Shown piece after piece: positions 56,871 through 64,000 of a stretch of 64,000 nucleotides of DNA. The DNA lies in assembly GCA_039720395.1 (NCBI GenBank), contig JBBPBK010000041.1:62001-126000 (forward strand), in the 5' to 3' direction. Positions within the stretch are counted from its first letter, which is position 1, and each line of letters starts with the position of its first letter. Source of the DNA: Liquidambar formosana. Lineage: Eukaryota; Streptophyta; Magnoliopsida; Saxifragales; Altingiaceae. The notes under the pieces are model-generated. The model did no database searches, was not told the origin of the DNA, and saw only the letters and a list, made by a program, of their open reading frames with translations. The translations under genes were made by a program, and so were the position numbers.

Positions 56871-58998
56871 TGTGAGCGCAAGCGGGAGTCGCCACCCAAT
56901 TTAGCTTTGGGAACTGTGTTTTTTTTTTGTCAAATTCGAGCTCCAGAGATTCAAGTTCGGAGCTAGGGTACATTATTGGGAAGGTATTAGGCACCCAAAA
57001 ATGCCCGGTCGAAACCGGCCTCCTTGAATAATTGTTGGCTTTAATTAATCGAGGTATTTAATCAAATTTAACCCTAAGCATGCGAAAATGCAACAATATG
57101 CCAAGCACGCAAATGATTATGCAAATAAGAAAATAATCAAGTAGAGAAATGGTTAGTAGCACATGGCATGACAGAATATACAGGAGATAATAACTCACGG
57201 AAAGCAAAAATAAATAAACAGATAAAAGAGTGCCTAAACTACAATGCGTACGCACCATGTGTTGGTGCGTGCGCACCATATGGTGGTGCGTGCGCACCAA
57301 GTGGATTCAAAATGGCCATTTGAAGCAAACGAATTTTTTCTGTCAGAGCACAGGGTGCGTACGCACCATGTAGTGGTGCGTACGCATCAGCAAGACAATT
57401 TCCCTACATTTTCCACTAACATGCATTTTATAAATAAAATATTAACACCACTAATATTAATTTAATCTACAAAAATCTCAATCAGCATACACTAATATTA
57501 AACAATCATTAAAATATACCAAAAATACTAATACTAACATTAAATATTCTAACCACACTTAATAAAATAACCTAACTAATATTATAATGATATAATCTAA
57601 TCCATTTTAATCAAAACCGAAATATATTATAATAAACAATATAACCCACACGTACTCACATTAAACCCATGAATATAGTATTAAAACTAAATACTCTAAC
57701 ATCAACTAATGACTGGTAATAAACAAAACAAATCTCTACCAGGAGAAGTGGTGCGTACGCATCACGCAGTGGTGCGTACGTACCAACTTAGCTCTAATGA
57801 TGAACGGTCAAAAGTTGGTCAAACCGTGGTCAACATGACCAACCAAGGGTCCCACATGGTAGGTCTCAACAAGACGAGTCCACCTGTCAAATTTGGAGTC
57901 AATCGGGCCAACCTAGGGTCTTCAAATGTTAGGGAACACGGTACCTGTGGGTGAGTACGCCCACACTGGATCACTGTCCACTTCACCTTCAATCAGAACG
58001 GGTTGAAAGTGAAAAACGCAGTATTGAGCTTTGTCCCGTGCTAACTTCTCCCTAACCTATCTTACTCATTTCTTAACCGAATTTAATGATTCAAAAACCA
58101 AATTGAAGCTCTTGCAGCACACTACAGGCGCGCATAAATCGTTCATCCAAAAACTTGCAGAATCATGATTATTTTTTGGGTCAAAGTCTTGAGTTTATAA
58201 CCCGGAAACCTGTCAATTCAAGAACTCATGTCACGGCTATTTTCCTTCAAATCTAACATTACCAATGATTTTCCCGGCCTTAACAATGTAACATGACATC
58301 ATTATATTAAACAATAACTCATAGAAACAAATATGCAGTATAAATTTACAGTGCATATATATATATATGTGTGTCTGTGATACGTACCCCTCAGGTTTGA
58401 ATGCTTCCAATATCAACGCAGCAATTCCCTTCTCGCGGCTTAGGACCACAACATTCAACACTCTTTTCTCTCTTCTGGTTTTCTGGTGTTTTGGTGGGTA
58501 TTTGATTTCTCTCCCTCTCTCTTTCTGGCCGTTCTCTCTTCAGCCTCTATTCAAAAAAGGAAATAGCTCTATCTCTAAAAAAAAGGACCTCCCCCTCTGC
58601 ATCCCCTCTCCAGTCCCATCAGTAGAGTATAAATAGGGCTCAATTAGGTTTTGAAAACATCCCCTGACTGGCCCATCCCCTACCCATGCGGGGAACACCC
58701 GTGGGAATCTCCCCACCCCCTCCCATACTCTCTCCCATGCTCTCATGTTTAGTGGGAGACAGATCTGAAGGGGCCTGAAAAAGGCTTAAGGTGCGTACGC
58801 ATGGAAACTTGGTGCGTACGCACCACCCATTGGTGCGTACGCATGAAATGTAGAAGGACAGTATTTTCCTGTTGTAATCTTGGTTACTCGTCGGGAATTG
58901 CTTTGTCGTTATCTCAAAACATACAATAAACCTCATCATTGGGTTTCCAAAATACGTGATTTCAAATTAATTAGGTGGTACAAAATGGGGTGTCTACA
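56871..58998 (+). mobile_element. Solo LTR of an Ogre/Tat-like Ty3/gypsy element
   Basis: It starts TGTGAGCGCAAG and ends AAAATGGGGTGTCTACA, an end typical of Ogre/Tat LTRs. The flanks GTACT (56866-56870) and GTACC (58999-59003) form a near-perfect 5 bp duplication. GAGTCGCCACCCAATTT and GGTATTAGGCACCC near the start also occur in this group. A TATAAATA box lies at 58628-58635. Ten palindromic GGTGCGTACGCACC-like units are spread within it. No gag or pol follows. Confidence 0.65.
57246..58845. repeat. Dispersed palindromes of the GGTGCGTACGCACC type
   Basis: About ten copies occur, in three clusters: 57246-57298 (three), 57354-57388 (two), 57750-57785 (two) and 58790-58845 (three, counted as the last cluster). 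Most are self-complementary around CGTACG or CGTGCG, with spacers of 5-10 bases within a cluster. Confidence 0.9.
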
Positions 58999-59110
58999 GT
59001 ACCCTTGAGGGGTAGACTAGATGGTCCAAGGTTCTCTTACTACGCAAGAGGTCTTGGGTTCCATTCCTACCGTACCACTCCCCCTCAAGGTATCTTATGT
59101 ACTTTGATCT
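58999..59110 (+). mobile_element. tRNA-like SINE head next to the Ogre-like LTR
   Basis: GGTAGACTAGATGG (A-box-like) and GGGTTCCATTCC (B-box-like) are followed by CCCCCTCAAGG, which pairs with CCTTGAGGGG at the start like an acceptor stem. No tail found. It abuts the LTR end exactly. Confidence 0.45.
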
Positions 59111-59441
59111 TGCAATTATCTTGCATGATTATCATTTTAACCACGATATTAGTTGACAAATAAATTTAGACAAATAAGTCGAACAACAAAGAGTTGTGTT
59201 TTCTCTCCAAAATAGAAGCGGCAGATGGTGTAAGGATACGTATGCGCAGGTGCGGGTGGGCAATGGGATCAAGACAAGGTGTGGAAGAAAAATGCTCGAT
59301 GTCTAGCATTGCTCCAATTCAAGCTACCCAGCATTGCTTGGTGTGAAGAAAAAAACAAAAAAATGCCGCCGCGGCTTAGGCAGCTTTTGGTACTTATATG
59401 TTGAGAGAAACCGTGTGGGATAGGTTGCACACATTATATGT

Positions 59442-60966
59442 AGGGCTCGTTTGGGAACGCTGTGGTTTTTAGAGCTTTTGCTGTAGCAGAAGAGAAGTGG
59501 AAGGCTTTTGCTGTAGCAGAAGAGAAGTGGAAGCTTGTATTGCGTTTGGGAATTGTATTTCAAAAGTACTGTTGGATGTTGAAAGTGCTTTTCTACCTGT
59601 TTGGCAAGTAAAGTCCTGAAGTGACTTATAGTCCTGAAATGACACTATTACCCTTACCATAAGTGCTTATTTAGCCTGTTTGGCAATAAAAGTGCTTTTA
59701 CTCCAAAGGTGTAGGGTCTGTTTGGAATTGAGAATTGAGAATGGTCTAAAGTATATGAAAACAAAATTGGGCAATCTCTAAGTCTCAATATCACCATGCC
59801 AGAAGTTGATTTAGGCTCCCTTTGGATGATAAATTAGCACAGTAATTGCCCTGTGTTAATGCCTCACGCTCAAACTCCACAAATTCTAGGAAGAAATTTC
59901 AACTTTCTTTTAGTTATTCACCCAATAATAATCAATACAACCAGCGTTTACCAGCAACCACTTCACCCATAATCACTACCAGCAACCACTTCACCCATAA
60001 TCAAAACCCATCCCAACCCTCGAATCAAACAAACCCATCACCACTGTCAACGACACACCCAAACCCCATCTGTTCCCCACCCACATCCCCATATCTGACA
60101 ACCTCCATAGTCATCACCGGAAAACCCCCCCTTTCAAGACCCCGCCGTTTACCCTTCAGAGTTGCAGCACCGCCGTCGAGTCACCTTCAAGCCCGCCGCC
60201 GCGACTGTCGCTCCTTTCCATCACCGTCGACATCTTGGGGTTGCACCAGTGTGCCTTCGAATTCCCCCCGTCAAACCAGCGTCGCCGTCAAGCCGGCGTT
60301 GCCGTCGGGTCTCCTTTTCACAACGCCACCTGAGCCCTCCATCATCACCGTCGGAGAACACCCAGACAGCCCCATCGATATAGAGTCGCGCTTGCGTGCT
60401 CGTGCACTCCCGTTGTCCCCGTGCCACGATCCTTTACAGCTGACACTTCACCGTTGCCTCATCACCGTCGCCTCGTCGCCGTCAAGCCGGCGTTGCCGTC
60501 GGATCTCCCTTTTCCCGTGCTCTCGCTACCGCTCGAGCTCTTTCCTTTCCCTTTGTATCGTTGCTTCGAGAAGCATCTGGAGCACCGACCGGTGAATCTT
60601 CAAAGCCGTCGGAGAGATGGGAGAGGTGGGAGAGAGAATGGTTTCCTCAAAGAATGACGGTGGGAATAGGGGGGAGAGGGGAGGTCGAAGATGAACGTGA
60701 GTCTTCAGGATGTAAAAGATATTTCTTTTCCTTCAGTTTGTAATGTGAGGGTATATGTGGAATTTGCAAAGTTTCATTAAACAAAAATGAGCTTCCCGCA
60801 TCACGGTCCGGCATCAGTTTTGGAGAAGTAACAAAAATCAACTTCTGGCCCAACGCGCGTTTGGGCTTGAAAACTCTTTTGATTTTTTTACCCAAACAGG
60901 CCCGCAACGTGCTTTTGGGTCCTAGAAGTGCGTTTGGGCCGCCCAGAAGTGTTCCCAAACAGGCAC
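59442..60966. mobile_element. hAT-like TIR element with a GC-rich interior
   Basis: GGCTCGTTTGGGAACGCT at the left and AGTGTTCCCAAACAGGC at the right are inverted. The interior 60110-60620 is far richer in CCG and CGT trimers than its surroundings and holds a proline/serine/arginine-rich ORF with no recognised domain, which may be captured host sequence or low-complexity filler. A repeated TTTTGCTGTAGCAGAAGAGA motif lies near 59477-59530. No transposase or clear target duplication. Confidence 0.5.
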
Positions 60967-61003
60967 GTAATCTCCGAGTCAAGGCAAAGCACGTTGGATT
61001 AAA

Positions 61004-61037
<34 letters not shown>

Positions 61038-61583
61038 ATATATTTTTTAAAAAGAAAAATCTAACAACGTTAACATAAGAAAGAGAAATGTCTTTGAAAC
61101 TGCTTTTATAATAACCCTACATGATGTACCATAATAATCACCTCTAATTATGCTATTAAACCCCATTAATCCACCTCTGTTTTCACACCAACATTACTGG
61201 TCTGGAAATTCTTTGGGGAAGTGTCAAAGGGGTACAATTGCACATTACTGGTTAAAAAATGTCAATTCTCTGAACAGGAAGAAAGAAACAAACCGACCCA
61301 CCTCCTTGGTAAATCGTGGGGCTTTTTCTCTAAAACTTTAGAGAGAGAGAGAGAGAAACCGTGTGCCAGTTTCGGGGGATGGACCCCACCACCAAGAAAG
61401 AACAAACCCCCTTCCTTATCCTTGAGCCTTAAGCCACTTTCAATGGCACATTCATCTGTATCACCTTATCCCCCCTCTATGGTCCAGAGTATATCAAACT
61501 TGAAAGCATAATAGCATTAGCAAACTAAATTTATCACTTTCTCCTTTCATCGTTTAATCCATCACACACCACCATCTCTGACC
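60967..61583. promoter_or_regulatory. Upstream region of the CNL gene
   Basis: It holds (ATT)n at about 61007-61035 and (AG)n at about 61339-61357. The 60 bases before the ATG are CT/CA-rich as in a plant leader. No definite TATA box could be assigned. Confidence 0.4.
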
Positions 61584-64000
61584 ATGGCTGAGGTCCTTGT
61601 TTCCGTAGTCTTGGACCAGTTACTTTCGATCCTCGTACGAGAAACCCAACAAGAGGTGAGGCAGGTTGTGGGTGTTGAGAAAGAAGTTGAAAAGCTCACC
61701 AGCAATCTCCAGTCCATCAGAGCCGTACTCGTCGATGCAGAGAGAAGACAAGTAACGGAGGAAGTCGTCAAGCTTTGGGTAGAAAAGCTCAGAGACATCT
61801 CCTACGACATGGCCGACGTGTTGGATGACTGGAGCACTGCGATTCTCAAATTACAAATTGACAAGGTACCCTCCTACATCCCCACCCCTCTCAGTCGAGT
61901 CGTTCTTCGTCATGACATTGCTGTTAAGATTAAAGAACTAAACGAAAGAGTTGATGTGATTGCCTCCGAGAAAGAGAGGTACAATTTCAAATCAACTCCA
62001 AACATTGATGAACCTGAGAGACCAAGAACTACCTCTTTTGTCGATGTATCAAAGGTGTACGGTCGTGATCAGGACAAGAAAACCATCGTGACCAAGTTGT
62101 TGGGTGGGGGTAGTCAAGAAGAAAGGGGCCTCCATATCATCTCTATTGTTGGGATGGGAGGGATCGGCAAGACAACTCTCTCCCAACTAGCCTACAACGA
62201 TGATGATGTGAAGGCCCATTTCGACAAAAGAATTTGGGTGTGCGTATCAGATCCTTTTGATGAAATTAGGATTGCCAAAACGATTGTTGAGGCTCTTGAA
62301 GATAATGCCCCAAATCTGTTTGAGTTACAGACTCTGCTTGAACGAATTGAAAATTCTATTTCGGGGAAGAAATTCCTTCTTGTCCTAGATGATGCGTGGC
62401 CAAAAGAGAACGAGAAGTTGGAACCATTGATACATTCTCTCAAGAATGGTGCTCAAGGAAGTGGAGTTTTGGTGACCACACGGGATGAGAGAGTTGCAAA
62501 GATGATGGGTGCAACGTACATGCACCCCTTGGAGGAATTGTCAAAGGAGGTGTGCCAGTCATTGTTTAGTCAGATAGCATTTTTCGGAAGAAGTAGAGAG
62601 GACCGTTTGAAATTGGAAGAGATTGGTAAGAAAATAGCAGACAAGTGCAAGGGCTTGCCTCTCGCTGCGAAGACTCTAGGGAGCCTCATGCGCTTCAAGA
62701 AAACAAAACAAGATTGGCAGAATGTTCTGGATAGTGAACTATGGGAGTTGGAAGAGGTCGAAAAAGGCCTTTTTCCTCCCCTACTTTTGAGCTATTATGA
62801 TTTGCCATCGGCACTGAAACGGTGCTTCTCATATTGTGCCATCTTTCCAAAAGATCATGTGATAGTGACAGAGAAGCTGATTCAGCTTTGGATGTCACAA
62901 GGCTATCTCAGCTCAAGGAGAAGTAGAGAGATGGAAACAATTGGTCTGGAGAACTTTGAAAACTTAGTTATGCGGTCATTCTTTCAAGATATTGAGAAAG
63001 ACGAGGAGGATGGTAGCATTAGAAGTTGCAAGATGCATGACATAGTGCATGACTTTGCCCAGTATCTTACAAAGAATGAATGTTTTATGATGGAGGTTGA
63101 TGCAAGAGAGAAGCCAAGTTCATCCAACAGAAAGGGCCGTCATTCAACCGTAATACTTGCTACGGATGCTTCATTTTCTGTCTCAAATTACAGTAAAGGA
63201 AATCTGCACACCCTCTTTGTCTTGCCTAAAGTCACCACAGGAATTGGTAATGCCCTATCTGATTTATTCCATCATTTGAAATGTCTTCGGGCTTTAGATC
63301 TGAGTAAGAACTTAATTAATGAAATTCCGATCGAGATAGGGAAATTGATACATCTGAGATACCTCAACTTATCCAATAATGGGTTTGAAAAGTTGCCTGA
63401 AGAAGTGTGTGATTTATGTAATTTGCAGACATTGGATCTTACTTTCTGCTGGTGTCTTGAGGAACTTCCTAAAGGGATGGGTAAATTGATTAATTTGAGA
63501 CATTTTGAAATTTCTTGGACTTACAAAATAAGGTTTTGGCCAAAAGGAATTGGGAGATTAAGCTCTCTTCAGACATTACGTGAATTCTTTGTAAAAGGCA
63601 GTGACGATGACAGAGAGGCATTTAAGCTTGGAGATCTGGAGAACTTGAACAATCTTCGGGGGCGTCTAAGGATAAGAGGGTTGGCAAATATGACAGAGGA
63701 GAATGAGGCTAGGAAAGCAGAATTGAAGAGTAAGAAACACCTCGTTGGTTTGTGTCTTGAGTTCTCTCCTGTCGGAATAAAAGGGAAGAGTGATGATGTA
63801 ATTGAAGTCTTACAACCTCATCCAAACTTGGAATTTTTAGAGATACGCTACTACAGAGGCACCTTAATGCCCAGTTGGATGATGTCATTAACCAACCTGC
63901 GAAAGCTACTACTCTACTTTTGTTGCAACTGTGCACATTTGCCTCCTTTGGGGAAACTGCCATTCCTTGAATCTCTTGAACTGAAGTATATGGATAGAGT
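61584..64000 (+). CDS. CC-NB-LRR (CNL) disease resistance protein, RGA-type, 5-prime part
   Basis: One uninterrupted frame of 805 codons runs to the window end without a stop. A coiled-coil/Rx-N domain comes first (about 1-150, with DMADVLDDW in the EDVID position). The NB-ARC follows: P-loop GMGGIGKTT (190-198), RNBS-A FDKRIWVCVSDPFD (213-226), kinase-2 LLVLDDAW (265-272, the final Trp marks the non-TIR class), RNBS-B GVLVTTR (294-300), GLPLA (357-361), RNBS-D CFSYCAIFPKD (414-424) and MHD (484-486). Leucine-rich repeats start near 545. All motifs are intact, so it looks functional: an ATP/ADP-switched intracellular immune receptor. ATG context ACCATGGCT is strong. No intron is seen in 2.4 kb, usual for RGA-like CNLs. 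The 3-prime end lies outside. Confidence 0.95.
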   Translation, partial: MAEVLVSVVLDQLLSILVRETQQEVRQVVGVEKEVEKLTSNLQSIRAVLVDAERRQVTEEVVKLWVEKLRDISYDMADVLDDWSTAILKLQIDKVPSYIPTPLSRVVLRHDIAVKIKELNERVDVIASEKERYNFKSTPNIDEPERPRTTSFVDVSKVYGRDQDKKTIVTKLLGGGSQEERGLHIISIVGMGGIGKTTLSQLAYNDDDVKAHFDKRIWVCVSDPFDEIRIAKTIVEALEDNAPNLFELQTLLERIENSISGKKFLLVLDDAWPKENEKLEPLIHSLKNGAQGSGVLVTTRDERVAKMMGATYMHPLEELSKEVCQSLFSQIAFFGRSREDRLKLEEIGKKIADKCKGLPLAAKTLGSLMRFKKTKQDWQNVLDSELWELEEVEKGLFPPLLLSYYDLPSALKRCFSYCAIFPKDHVIVTEKLIQLWMSQGYLSSRRSREMETIGLENFENLVMRSFFQDIEKDEEDGSIRSCKMHDIVHDFAQYLTKNECFMMEVDAREKPSSSNRKGRHSTVILATDASFSVSNYSKGNLHTLFVLPKVTTGIGNALSDLFHHLKCLRALDLSKNLINEIPIEIGKLIHLRYLNLSNNGFEKLPEEVCDLCNLQTLDLTFCWCLEELPKGMGKLINLRHFEISWTYKIRFWPKGIGRLSSLQTLREFFVKGSDDDREAFKLGDLENLNNLRGRLRIRGLANMTEENEARKAELKSKKHLVGLCLEFSPVGIKGKSDDVIEVLQPHPNLEFLEIRYYRGTLMPSWMMSLTNLRKLLLYFCCNCAHLPPLGKLPFLESLELKYMDR

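Noticed and set aside
59846..60595. 249-residue plus-strand ORF rich in Pro, Ser and Arg
   Set aside because: Low complexity, a frame kept open by GC-rich trimers inside a TIR element, no domain and no splice or promoter support.
1..64000. CRISPR arrays, bacterial operons, rRNA or functional tRNA genes
   Set aside because: None found. The tRNA-like boxes belong to SINE-type fragments, and the repeat patterns are plant transposons.

Overview
The window is AT-rich nuclear DNA from a flowering plant, most likely a eudicot. The evidence is a split RING-finger gene with canonical GT/AG introns, FERONIA-like (CrRLK1L-type) kinase genes without ectodomains, a coiled-coil NB-LRR (CNL) resistance gene, a Ty1/copia element primed by initiator tRNA-Met, an Ogre/Tat-like LTR, Helitrons and many MITEs. 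I cannot name the species.

The backbone is three copies of one segment. Block alpha (1-5760) matches 48981-54940. Block beta (about 12721-26480) matches block gamma (about 32343-56260, which also holds a 7.3 kb copia element). Comparing the copies exposes filled and empty sites for many transposons. Between alpha and beta lie an orphan amidase exon and a complete seven-exon RING-finger gene (8064-12848, minus strand, 274 residues). Its exon 1 sits at the left edge of beta, and a bare copy of that exon sits at the left edge of gamma. Between beta and gamma lie a further kinase gene and a solo LTR. To the right of gamma are an Ogre-like solo LTR, a hAT-like element and the start of the CNL gene, which runs off the window.

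The genes of most interest are four long kinase ORFs, all on the minus strand: A 15932-17113, B 27236-28351, C 38267-39295, D 55388-56509. They are intronless kinase domains with no signal peptide or membrane segment. Each has lost essential catalytic residues, in different combinations: HRD to HRN plus DFG to NVK or NFK in A and C; the catalytic-loop Asn and DFG Asp in B; the beta-3 Lys, alpha-C Glu, Gly loop and DFG Gly in D. A frameshifted fifth copy (E) and one relic family still carry HRD, and E also carries DFG. At least five further relics are scattered through the blocks.

The pattern is a pseudokinase cluster expanded by segmental duplication, 5 kb of transposon sequence away from a CNL gene. 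By analogy with RLCK pseudokinases that serve NLRs as decoys or adaptors, this is a testable candidate immune module, but the link is inference. The rest of the window is mostly transposons, several placed precisely by target-site duplications.
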